Assembly (NCBI GenBank): GCA_031265595.1
Contig: JAISCM010000133.1
Location: 1-9,904 of the forward strand
From: Tannerellaceae bacterium
GTDB taxonomy: Bacteria; Bacteroidota; Bacteroidia; Bacteroidales; Tannerellaceae
Direction of reading: 5' to 3'
DNA: 9,904 nucleotides
Under the pieces are notes generated by a model, which saw nothing but the letters and a program-made list of their open reading frames with translations, did not search any database and had not been told where the DNA came from. Within the stretch, counting starts at the first letter, position 1. The number at the start of each line of letters is the position of its first letter. Below, in pieces: positions 1-5,959 of this stretch. The position numbers and the translations under genes were made by a program.

Positions 1-1076
1 CGGTGGGATGTATTCGCCGACCGGTCGGTCATATAGACAACATCCGCCGGATCATCTCTGTTGTACAGCGATCCTTTATAATCCCAATGCGGATTGTTCC
101 TTCCATAATAACGCATGGTAGCGCTAAACATTTTCTGTTCGTCCTGATAGCTGTATGTGCCGTTCAGCCATTGCCAATATAGTTCTCCGTGCCCCGGCTC
201 GCCGGCTTCCTTGCGTGTCAATGACGATCCGTCGGCAAAGGTGAAGGCCTCTTCGTTATCCCGCCACATTTTATAAAAGTCGCGGTGGCTGACGCTGTAG
301 TTCACGCCAAATTCGGATTTTTTATGATTCACTTTCACATTCAGGTCGTTGTTTCCCCAGGCCACGGTAGGGCTGTTGTTCGAGCTAAAGCCGGCGCTCC
401 CTCCGGTTTCCGGGCGGCGTACAATGTAATCGAGCACTACTTCCGCATTGCCGTAGCGCAAGCCCGGATTATCATGGAACTCAAGGCGTATAATGTCTGC
501 CGGACGTAAGGCGATAATGTCTTGCGCCTCTACCTTCACGCCATTGATACGGTATTGCAGTTCGCCGCCGCCGGGCAATGACACCTCATTGAAGATGGGA
601 TTCACCTGTAGCTTGGGAAGCATCAGTTGTTGCAGGAGGTCTACGCCATTTGTCGAAGCGTTTACCTGCCGCTCGGAAGGGTAAATGATCTTTTTATCGA
701 TCCGGCTACTCTGGTTGGAGGCGCTTACCGTTACATTCTCTAATGCGATCGCTTCATCTTCCAACAAAATTGCCTCTTCCAGTGTAAGATCTTTATCCCG
801 TATCTCTACCGGGAGATACCGGTTTTTGTAGCCCAGGCCGGAAACGGCCAGCCGGTAATCGCCCGGCGCCACGCTGCTGATCACAAACCGCCCGTCCGCA
901 TCGGATGTAACGCCCGTTACGAAGGCGGAATCCGGGCGTTGAAGAACGACGTGGACAAACTCCAGCGGCTCCTGCTTTTTCGCATCCCTTACCACGCCTT
1001 TGATCCGTACGCTTTGAGCATAAGCGCTTTGTATTATACTGCCAAGCAGTATAACCATCATCATATATTGTCTCAT
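1..1076 (-). CDS. Outer membrane beta-barrel protein with carboxypeptidase-regulatory domain (N-terminal part)
   Basis: About 358 residues of the N-terminus are present; the rest lies beyond the left edge, so this is partial, not broken. The protein starts MRQYMMMVILLGS and has a signal peptide with a likely signal peptidase I cut after Ala20 (SAYA/QS), so it is exported. Residues 22 to about 100 form a CarboxypepD_reg-like beta-sandwich (IKGVVRDAKKQEPL, then TSDADGRFVISSVAPGDYRL and VSGLGYK). A plug-like stretch follows (IDKKIIYPSERQV, RINGVKVEAQDI, IIRLEFHDNPGLRYGNAEVV), and from about residue 215 alternating polar/aromatic strands begin the barrel (NVKVNHKKSEFGVNYSVSH). This order fits the Bacteroidota outer membrane beta-barrel family (OMP_b-brl_3 type), relatives of TonB-dependent receptors. 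No SusD partner is visible and the substrate is unknown. The ATG follows an AT-rich leader with no clear Shine-Dalgarno. Confidence 0.87.
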   Translation of the reverse strand, partial: MRQYMMMVILLGSIIQSAYAQSVRIKGVVRDAKKQEPLEFVHVVLQRPDSAFVTGVTSDADGRFVISSVAPGDYRLAVSGLGYKNRYLPVEIRDKDLTLEEAILLEDEAIALENVTVSASNQSSRIDKKIIYPSERQVNASTNGVDLLQQLMLPKLQVNPIFNEVSLPGGGELQYRINGVKVEAQDIIALRPADIIRLEFHDNPGLRYGNAEVVLDYIVRRPETGGSAGFSSNNSPTVAWGNNDLNVKVNHKKSEFGVNYSVSHRDFYKMWRDNEEAFTFADGSSLTRKEAGEPGHGELYWQWLNGTYSYQDEQKMFSATMRYYGRNNPHWDYKGSLYNRDDPADVVYMTDRSANTSH

Positions 1077-1142
1077 AATTCTTGCTGTTTATTAATAATC
1101 CCTGTTATTTATTAATCCGATTTGCAGGGCGGCCGTTTCCTG

Positions 1143-1177
1143 CAAGTCTATTTATAAGACGAACAATAGGCCCAAAA
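1143..1177 (-). promoter_or_regulatory. Weak candidate promoter for the outer membrane barrel gene
   Basis: Read on the minus strand, TAGACTTG (1143-1150) is one mismatch from the TAnnTTTG -7 consensus. A TTTG lies about 22 nt upstream (1173-1176), slightly more than the usual spacing. This leaves a leader of about 60 nt before the ATG at 1076. The match is imperfect, so the call is tentative. Confidence 0.3.
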
Positions 1178-1191
1178 GGTTACATTGGAAA

Positions 1192-1206
1192 GCCTGTTTA
1201 ACAGGC
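1192..1206. promoter_or_regulatory. 15-bp palindrome in the divergent intergenic region
   Basis: GCCTGTT-T-AACAGGC is a perfect 7-bp inverted repeat with a one-base centre. It lies between the starts of the outer membrane barrel gene and the DUF6261-like gene, upstream of both candidate promoters. Such sites often bind dimeric regulators, but no regulator is identified, so the operator role is inference. No T-run follows it, so it is not a terminator. Confidence 0.4.
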
Positions 1207-1243
1207 ATAATGCTAAAAAAAAATCGAATTAACCGTTTTTTTA

Positions 1244-1273
1244 GTTGTAATTCCAGTTGAATTACTATTTTTG
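1244..1273 (+). promoter_or_regulatory. Bacteroidota-type promoter for the DUF6261-like gene
   Basis: TATTTTTG at 1266-1273 is a perfect TAnnTTTG -7 box. GTTG at 1244-1247 is a reasonable -33 element with 18 nt between them. Transcription would start near 1280, so the in-frame GTG at 1273, which lies inside the -7 box, cannot be the translation start. Confidence 0.6.
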
Positions 1274-1374
1274 TGGAAAACAAATTTAGAAAACTTAGTG
1301 TTATATGGATAGGAAGAACGATTGGAATAAATCAAAACTTTATTATATTAATTGTTAGTGAAAATCGTATATTT

Positions 1375-2076
1375 ATGAAACGGATTGAAGGTTTTTATTT
1401 ACCCGGAATGGCGCAGCAGCAAGCATTCCTGTTTTTTCAGAGGATCTTTCTTCTGATGGAAAAGATCCATGATGCCAAACTCCAACCCAGACTCAGGGCT
1501 TTTTCGGATGCGTTTATGACATTCGATACGGCGCTGAAATCCATACCCGATAATCATTTAGCCGAGAAGATCTCGTCCGAAAGCAATAATCGCGATAAGG
1601 CTTTTGAAGCCATCTGCGAAGAAATGAATCTGTTTACAGCCGAAAACAATGCGTTTGAACAGAAACTGAAAAGCATTTTAGCTTCTTACGACGATCTGCC
1701 CCTGAAAACGGATGAAGAAAAGATAGGCGTATTCAATAACCTGATTGCCGAACTGGAAGGCCAGCTTACCGAAGATTCGACGGATTATATGCAACTGCTT
1801 AGCCATGTAACCCTGCTCAAGCGCTCGAACTGGGCCTATAAGCAGTATCTGGAAGCATACAAAATAGAATTGACTGGGCGATACCTTACGTACGCTACCT
1901 TGCGAACAAGGAAAGAGGCGGAAGGAGCCTATAAGGATGTGGTGGAGTTTATCAATGCCATGCTCATCTATAATGGCGATGCGGAATATGCAGACATTAT
2001 AGACCAGATCAATCAGGAAATACACAAAAACCGGAAAGGAGAGCAAGAGGCCCAGCCGGCCATATTATATGTATGA
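1375..2076 (+). CDS. DUF6261-like helical protein
   Basis: A 233-residue protein from the ATG at 1375. The open frame extends in frame up to a GTG at 1273, but that GTG is the last base of the predicted -7 box plus its flank, so 1375 is chosen; ATG 1408 is possible. The sequence is almost entirely alpha-helical and charged, with no signal peptide or membrane segment, so it is probably cytoplasmic. The C-terminal stretch (YKDVVEFINAMLIYNGDAEY, then ADIIDQINQEI) and the early NNRDKAFEAIC segment resemble the Bacteroidota family DUF6261, whose members have similar length and ending. That match is from memory of the family and the function of DUF6261 is not known. It ends four bases from the convergent M16 peptidase gene, leaving no room for a separate terminator. 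Confidence 0.7.
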   Translation: MKRIEGFYLPGMAQQQAFLFFQRIFLLMEKIHDAKLQPRLRAFSDAFMTFDTALKSIPDNHLAEKISSESNNRDKAFEAICEEMNLFTAENNAFEQKLKSILASYDDLPLKTDEEKIGVFNNLIAELEGQLTEDSTDYMQLLSHVTLLKRSNWAYKQYLEAYKIELTGRYLTYATLRTRKEAEGAYKDVVEFINAMLIYNGDAEYADIIDQINQEIHKNRKGEQEAQPAILYV

Positions 2077-2080
2077 CCCC

Positions 2081-3301
2081 CTATTCATAAATAAGGGAAG
2101 ACAGCTTATCAGGCGAAAATACTTCATTCGCAGCTTCCAGCATGTCCGTTGCCGAGACCCGCTCTATTTTCTCGAAAATTTCAGGTAAGGTATTGTAGCG
2201 ATTGTGATGCAGGAAGCTTTTCCCTAATCCGAGGAAAAGGTTTTCTTTATGGTCACCCGATATACCCAATTGCCCGGTAAGCTGCTTTTTGGCCGTTGCC
2301 AACTGTGAAGACGAAAGGCGGTTCCCTCCTGCCTTTTTAAGCTCTTTATGGATCAGCCCGATCACTTTCTCCGTATTCTTAGGATCGGTTCCGCAATAAA
2401 TAGAAGCAAGGCCGGTGTCTACATACGTGGTCGTACTCGACTCTACATTGTAGGCTAATCCGTGTTTCTCGCGCAACACCAAATTCAGGCGGCTGTTCAT
2501 ACCCGGCCCGCCCAGTATATTATTCAGCAAAAACAGCGGGATCCGCTTACTGTCGTACATACTATACGAAGGGCCCCCCATCAATATATGCGCCTGGTGC
2601 GTGTCTTTTTTGATCCGTTTATGCTGCGGAAGCGTAAGAAGCGGCGCTTTACGCTCGTTTACGGAAGCCGGCAGTTTGATACCCCCAACCCACTTATCCG
2701 CCAGGCGGATTATTTTCGATACGCTCGTTCGCCCCATCGAAAAAAACACCATATTGGAAGGCGCATAATACCGTTCTACAAAAGACTTGCCCGATTCGGA
2801 AGTAAACCGGATAAGCGATTCCTCATCCCCCAGGATGTTATGCCCCAACGCATGCCCGTTGAAAAGTAAATTCTCAAACTCATCAAATATAAGTTCGGAA
2901 GGACTGTCTTTGTACGAATTGATCTCATCCAATATAACGTCTACCTCTTTTTCAATCTCCTGACTGGGGAATTGCGAATAAAAAACAAGGTCGGCCAGCA
3001 ACTCGAACGCGCGCTCGAAATGTTCCCCCATAAAGATGGAATAAACGAAGGTATCCTCTTTGGTGGTATACGCATTCAGTTCGCCCCCTACATTCTCCAT
3101 ACGGTTCAGTATATACCGGGCTTTCCGCCTGATAGTCCCTTTAAACAACAGATGCTCCACGAAGTGCGCCAGTCCGTACTCCTCCAGCCTCTCGTCGCGA
3201 GCGCCGGCATTAATAGCAAATCCACAATAAGAAACCGGCGAATCAGATGGCAGATGTACCATTCGCAAGCCGTTCGATAACGTATGAGTAATATAATGCA
3301 T
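2081..3301 (-). CDS. M16 family zinc metallopeptidase (insulinase/pitrilysin-like)
   Basis: A 406-residue protein of the M16B size class. The inverted zinc motif HxxEH is intact as H46-F-V-E49-H50 (LAHFVEHLLFKGT), followed by GGELNAYTTKEDTFVY. The distal zinc glutamate is E126 in VILDEIN, 76 residues after H50 as expected, and the supporting E119 lies seven residues before it. The C-terminal inactive-like half contains GGPGMNSRLNLVLREKHGLAY, the usual second-domain substrate-binding region. No signal peptide is seen, so it probably acts in the cytoplasm as a dimer that degrades or processes peptides; its substrate is unknown. The start ATG at 3301 is supported by the family-like N-terminus HTLSNGLR and by a promoter about 26 bp upstream. 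All catalytic residues are present, so it should be active. Confidence 0.93.
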   Translation of the reverse strand: MHYITHTLSNGLRMVHLPSDSPVSYCGFAINAGARDERLEEYGLAHFVEHLLFKGTIRRKARYILNRMENVGGELNAYTTKEDTFVYSIFMGEHFERAFELLADLVFYSQFPSQEIEKEVDVILDEINSYKDSPSELIFDEFENLLFNGHALGHNILGDEESLIRFTSESGKSFVERYYAPSNMVFFSMGRTSVSKIIRLADKWVGGIKLPASVNERKAPLLTLPQHKRIKKDTHQAHILMGGPSYSMYDSKRIPLFLLNNILGGPGMNSRLNLVLREKHGLAYNVESSTTTYVDTGLASIYCGTDPKNTEKVIGLIHKELKKAGGNRLSSSQLATAKKQLTGQLGISGDHKENLFLGLGKSFLHHNRYNTLPEIFEKIERVSATDMLEAANEVFSPDKLSSLIYE

Positions 3302-3326
3302 TCGTTCAAATACTAAATTGAAGCTG

Positions 3327-3356
3327 CAAAAGTATAATTAATATTCCACAAACAAA
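3327..3356 (-). promoter_or_regulatory. Promoter of the M16 peptidase gene
   Basis: On the minus strand, TACTTTTG (3327-3334) matches TAnnTTTG exactly, and a TTTG at 3353-3356 sits 18 nt upstream as the -33 box; a second TTTG at 3349-3352 is too close. The start codon at 3301 would give a short leader of roughly 20 nt. The -33 box directly touches the first 22-bp repeat. Confidence 0.7.
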
Positions 3357-3422
3357 GAAATAGGATGCACCCTTTTCAGAAATAGGATGCACCCTTTCTG
3401 AAAATAGGATGCACCCTTTTCG
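3357..3422. repeat. Three tandem 22-bp repeats upstream of the M16 promoter
   Basis: Three units of exactly 22 bp (3357-3378, 3379-3400, 3401-3422) share the core AATAGGATGCACCCTTT; differences are confined to the first base and last few bases. The inner GGATGCACCC is an imperfect palindrome centred on TGCA. The units are head-to-tail without spacers, and unit 1 starts at the base after the -33 box. A 22-bp period is close to two helical turns, which would place three bound proteins on one face of DNA; that is inference. They may instead be a dispersed intergenic repeat. Confidence 0.85.
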
Positions 3423-3454
3423 GAAATCAGCGATACTCTCCGTCAGTCCTTGTT

Positions 3455-3501
3455 CCGCAGGTCGATGACCTACGGTTATGAAAATCCGACTTTTCAAGTC
3501 G
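3455..3501. repeat. Two adjacent small hairpins
   Basis: The first, 3455-3475, pairs CCG-c-AGGTC with GACCT-a-CGG around a GAT loop, with one mismatch. The second, 3487-3501, is CGACTT-TTC-AAGTCG, a perfect 6-bp stem with a 3-nt loop. Neither is followed by a T-run, so they do not look like terminators. They belong to the structured non-coding stretch between the M16 and hip genes. Confidence 0.5.
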
Positions 3502-3585
3502 CCTGCCAAAGTCATCCACATCAGGGAGCAGGGCACAGATAGACAAACAGGATACATTCCCTCAAAACTTTATTTTTTTTCGGTT

Positions 3586-3733
3586 GTGGCTACGCCGTAA
3601 GGCGTTAAAATTTGATAACCCCGGCGCGAAGCCCGGGGTAGAGACAACTTTTTCCTGTCCTCAACTCCGTAGCGAGTTGAATTACTGCGTAGTTCAGATA
3701 GAAGGCGCCCGTTCATACCCCGGGCTTCGCGCC
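3586..3733. repeat. REP/BIME-like cluster of hairpins with an 18-bp inverted repeat
   Basis: Three stem-loops occur in a row: ACGCC-GTAA-GGCGT (3592-3605), ACCCCGG with CCGGGGT around an 8-nt loop (3618-3639), and TCAACTC with GAGTTGA (3661-3680). The segment 3623-3640 is repeated in perfect inverted orientation at 3716-3733 (TACCCCGGGCTTCGCGCC), 75 nt away. A GTGG tetranucleotide at 3586-3589 stands just 5' of the first hairpin, as is typical of REP sequences mobilised by RAYT (TnpA-REP) transposases. No transposase is in the window, so any mobility would be in trans. The REP assignment is inferred from structure only. Confidence 0.6.
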
Positions 3734-3821
3734 TTTACAGCGTAAATCGTGGTAAGATAACCCCCGTTTTTGGTGGGATATGTTACTTCAAAATACGCAT
3801 CAATTGGCAGCTATAACCACT

Positions 3822-3870
3822 GCAAATACAATCGTTATCGGCTATAATGGCAGATAACGATTGTATTTGC
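3822..3870. promoter_or_regulatory. 18-bp perfect inverted repeat, probable HipB operator
   Basis: GCAAATACAATCGTTATC (3822-3839) and its exact reverse complement (3853-3870) flank a 13-bp spacer. The right arm contains the TTTG that serves as the -33 box of the hip promoter (3866-3869), so a bound repressor would block RNA polymerase. HipB proteins are known to bind inverted repeats in their own promoter and, with HipA, autorepress the operon; the E. coli operators use the pattern TATCC-N8-GGATA. Here the inner ends read TTATC-N13-GATAA. Binding by this HipB is inferred. Confidence 0.75.
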
Positions 3871-3897
3871 TATAATTAAAAACTATCCGTATCTTTG
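3866..3897 (+). promoter_or_regulatory. hipBA promoter
   Basis: TTTG at 3866-3869 and TATCTTTG at 3890-3897 form a near-ideal Bacteroidota -33/-7 pair with 20 nt between them. Transcription should begin near 3904. The in-frame GTG at 3897 overlaps the last base of the -7 box and therefore cannot start hipB. Confidence 0.75.
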
Positions 3898-3914
3898 TGG
3901 AAAAGAATACAGAT

Positions 3915-4226
3915 ATGGATTGGGTTAGTATGAGTGATGTTGCTATTATTGAAGAGTTGGGCAGGCGTATAAAGGAATACAGGCTAAGGAAGCGGTATAC
4001 GCAGCAAGAGCTTGCCGACCGGGCAGGGATCAGCCTCTTTTCCATCTCTAAAATAGAGAAAGGGCAGGCGGTTTCTGTTTCTATCCTGATTCCGGTGTTG
4101 CGCGTATTAAGGCTTCTTGATAATCTGGAAATGTTTTTGCCCGAACCGGGGATAAGCCCGATAGCCGTAATGAAGCTAAAAGGTAAGATGCCCCGGCGAA
4201 TAAAACGAAAAAATAATACGACCTAA
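3915..4226 (+). CDS. hipB: HipB-like antitoxin, XRE-family helix-turn-helix
   Basis: A 103-residue DNA-binding antitoxin of the HipBA type II system. The N-terminal part reads MSDVAIIEELGRRIKEYRLR, then the Xre/Cro helix-turn-helix at residues about 28-52 (YTQQELADRAGISLFSISKI followed by EKGQ), and a VLRVLRLLDNLEMFLPEP tail as in HipB proteins. The last 15 residues are strongly basic (MPRRIKRKN), possibly aiding DNA contact. It should bind HipA and repress its own promoter. Its stop TAA shares one base with the hipA ATG (TAATG), so the two are translationally coupled. Start: ATG 3915 gives a leader of only about 11 nt; ATG 3930 (MSDVAII) is an equally reasonable alternative. The longer GTG 3897 start is excluded by the promoter. 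Confidence 0.88.
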   Translation: MDWVSMSDVAIIEELGRRIKEYRLRKRYTQQELADRAGISLFSISKIEKGQAVSVSILIPVLRVLRLLDNLEMFLPEPGISPIAVMKLKGKMPRRIKRKNNTT

Positions 4227-5524
4227 TGGATGCCCTGCTGAATATAACTTTATGGGGAAATGAGGTGGCTGTGGTGATTTGGGATAAGGAAACGACATCG
4301 GCCACTGTTGAGTTTTACGAATCCTTTGCAACCAAACGGCTGGATATTGCTCCGCTGACCATGCCACTGGAAGATATAGTAAGGGGAGAGCGAACTTTTT
4401 CCTTTCCTTCTCACCGGGGAAAAACGTTTAAAGGCCTTCCGGGGATGTTGGCGGATTCTCTTCCCGATGATTACGGAAATAAGATATTAGACGAATGGTT
4501 TGCCGGTAAAGGGATGAGCCTCTCGACGCTTACCCCTCTCGACCGCCTATGCTATGTAGGCAAACGTGGGATGGGAGCGTTGGAGTATGAACCGGCCCAT
4601 ACAGATAAAGCATTAAATGAATCTTCCCGGATAGAGATAGAACAATTAATGGCGTTGGCCAAAGATGTGCTGAATCAAAGAGAGGCTTTCCGGGCGGATA
4701 TCCGGGAAGAAAACAAAGCGATTTCAGACATTCTGAGAGTGGGAACTTCCGCCGGAGGGGCAAAGCCAAAGGCCATTATTGCATGGAATGAAGCGTCTGA
4801 CGAAGTGAGATCGGGACAAGTCCGGGCGCCCGAAGGCTTTTCTTATTGGTTGTTGAAATTTGACGGCATTGAAGACCGTAGCCTGAAAGACAATCCCCAG
4901 GGCATCGGCCGGATTGAATATGCTTATTATAAAATGGCGAAGGATTGCGGAATCCATATATCTGAAAGCAGGCTGCTGGAAGAAAGAGACTTTGCTCATT
5001 TTATGACAAAACGTTTTGACCGGACGGATAGCGGAGAAAAATTACATACACAAACGCTTTGCGCAATCGCTCATTTCGACAGGGATGGGCGATATTCCTA
5101 TGAACAAGCCTTTCAGGTGATGAGAAGATTGCATCTCTCCTACGCTGAAATGGAAGAAATGTACCGGAGAATGGCCTTTAATGTGATTGCACGTAATCAC
5201 GACGATCATACAAAAAATCACTCTTTTATAATGAATGCCCGAGGCGAATGGAGGCTGGCGCCGGCTTACGACCTTTGTTATTCTTATTCTCCCGAAGGAA
5301 AATGGACAAGCCGGCATCAAATGTCTTTAAACAATAAACGGGATGAATTTACGTATTCCGACCTTATCTCCGTTGCTAAAAACAGTGGAATCAGAAATGC
5401 CGGCCAATTGATAGAACAAATTATCGATACCGTTTCCCAATGGAGTAAATATGCCTCGGAAGCAGGTGTGAACTCCTTGCATATAAAACAAATCGCGCCT
5501 ACTCTCCGGTTGCTGAGACCCTGA
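4226..5524 (+). CDS. hipA: HipA-family serine/threonine kinase toxin
   Basis: A 432-residue full-length HipA, close to the roughly 440 residues of E. coli HipA, with N-subdomain and kinase fused rather than split as in HipS/HipT systems. The N-subdomain (1-110) ends with LPDDYGNKILDEWF and TPLDRLCYVGKRGMGALEY. The Gly-rich loop GTSAGGAKPKA is at 173-183 and includes the Ser region that is autophosphorylated in HipA proteins. K211 (LLKFDG) fits the ATP-binding lysine, RFDR is at 263-266, the catalytic aspartate is D326 in HDDHTKN with N331 as metal ligand, and D349 in APAYDLCYS matches the metal-binding aspartate. All kinase residues look intact, so it should be active. HipA of E. coli phosphorylates GltX and inhibits translation; the target here is unknown. 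It is coupled to hipB by a one-base overlap. Confidence 0.93.
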   Translation: MDALLNITLWGNEVAVVIWDKETTSATVEFYESFATKRLDIAPLTMPLEDIVRGERTFSFPSHRGKTFKGLPGMLADSLPDDYGNKILDEWFAGKGMSLSTLTPLDRLCYVGKRGMGALEYEPAHTDKALNESSRIEIEQLMALAKDVLNQREAFRADIREENKAISDILRVGTSAGGAKPKAIIAWNEASDEVRSGQVRAPEGFSYWLLKFDGIEDRSLKDNPQGIGRIEYAYYKMAKDCGIHISESRLLEERDFAHFMTKRFDRTDSGEKLHTQTLCAIAHFDRDGRYSYEQAFQVMRRLHLSYAEMEEMYRRMAFNVIARNHDDHTKNHSFIMNARGEWRLAPAYDLCYSYSPEGKWTSRHQMSLNNKRDEFTYSDLISVAKNSGIRNAGQLIEQIIDTVSQWSKYASEAGVNSLHIKQIAPTLRLLRP

Positions 5525-5713
5525 TCGGCTGAAAGCAGGCTGAAACGTGCTCCTTTCAGGATTTTGCGCTGTGAGACAGTTGTTTATAAGCCGGCTGAAA
5601 GCTGAAAGAAGGGGTGAAAAAGATACTTGTAGAGGGGGATTAGCATACGAAAGCAACGCTTCCCTGACGAAGCGGGACGGTATTGAATACGAATCTATAG
5701 CTGTATTTTAATA

Positions 5714-5829
5714 AAAAAAAGTCTTCGCGAAGTGTTGAGTAAGTCTTCGCGATGTCTTTACAAACCCATTGCGAAGTGTTGAGTAAGTCTACGCGAAGAC
5801 TTACTCAACACTTCGCGAAGACTTTTTTT
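5714..5829. repeat. Perfect 38-bp inverted repeat with a third internal copy; probable bidirectional terminator
   Basis: The arm 5714-5751 is the exact reverse complement of 5792-5829, with 40 nt between them. The unit GCGAAGTGTTGAGTAAGTCT also occurs in direct orientation at 5771-5790, where it can pair with 5797-5816 to form a tight 20-bp stem with a 6-nt loop. Two mutually exclusive stems are therefore possible. AAGTCTTCGCGA is itself repeated 22 bp apart (5719-5730, 5741-5752). The outer ends are an A7 and a T7 run, so transcripts in either direction end in U after a GC-containing stem, which suits an intrinsic terminator for hipBA. A mobile or dispersed repeat is an alternative. Confidence 0.8.
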
Positions 5830-5921
5830 CGGATTGGCTGTAGATTCTCCGGGCTTGTTTGTCTATGTTTAACATTCTATAAAATATGCCGGGTTTCACT
5901 GGGAGAAAACAATTTTATAAA

Positions 5922-5929
5922 TACTTTTG
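5922..5929 (+). promoter_or_regulatory. -7 box of the SIS-kinase-phosphatase operon promoter
   Basis: TACTTTTG matches TAnnTTTG exactly and lies about 30 bp before the ATG at 5960. No good TTTG is present at the expected -33 position; the nearest, TTTC at 5894-5897, is 24 nt away. The promoter may be weak or need an activator. The in-frame TTG at 5927 is inside this box. Confidence 0.55.
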
Positions 5930-5959
5930 TACGGAGTTACAAACCAATACAGAGTAGGG

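Larger units (their letters stand above)
3302..3914. other. Structured intergenic region between the M16 gene and hipB
   Basis: About 600 bp with no credible gene. It holds the M16 promoter, the 22-bp tandem repeats, a ladder of five small hairpins, an 18-bp inverted repeat, and the hip operator and promoter. The open frame on the minus strand at 3306-3557 is rejected as coding because much of it is translated tandem repeat and it starts with no promoter or family match. The stretch 3734-3821 shows nothing recognisable. Confidence 0.7.
5525..5959. other. Repeat-rich intergenic region between hipA and the SIS-domain gene
   Basis: About 435 bp without a credible gene. The first part has four copies of GCTGAAA (5528-5534, 5539-5545, 5594-5600, 5601-5607) and a 6-bp hairpin pairing 5540-5545 with 5554-5559. 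A perfect hairpin CGCTTC-CCTGAC-GAAGCG lies at 5657-5674. The long 38-bp inverted repeat follows, then the promoter of the next operon. Open frames across the inverted repeat (for example 5752-5973) are rejected, since they consist of repeat translated through its stem. Confidence 0.7.

Noticed and set aside
285..684. Plus-strand open frames antisense to the outer membrane barrel gene.
   Set aside because: Shadows of the minus-strand gene, which translates into a coherent exported protein with a regulatory domain.
3357..3422. Small CRISPR array.
   Set aside because: The 22-bp units are directly abutting with no unique spacers, and no cas gene is nearby.
3306..3557. 83-residue open frame on the minus strand.
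   Set aside because: Much of it is the 22-bp repeat translated in successive frames, it overlaps the M16 promoter, and no domain is recognisable.
3618..3639. Intrinsic terminator from the GC-rich hairpin upstream of hipB.
   Set aside because: No T-run follows within the needed distance on either strand (TTTTT appears only about 10 nt later), and no gene ends nearby on the plus strand.
5327..5656. 109-residue open frame on the minus strand overlapping the hipA 3' end.
   Set aside because: Mostly antisense to the conserved hipA C-terminus, with no promoter or domain evidence.
5734..5809. Integron attC site: GTTGAGT (5734-5740, 5779-5785) fits GTTRRRY and ACTCAAC (5803-5809) fits RYYYAAC, next to a toxin-antitoxin pair, a typical integron cassette cargo.
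   Set aside because: In attC the order on a strand is RYYYAAC first and GTTRRRY last. Here the order is the reverse on both strands, no integrase or further cassettes are seen, and the pairing is perfect, without the extrahelical bases of attC.
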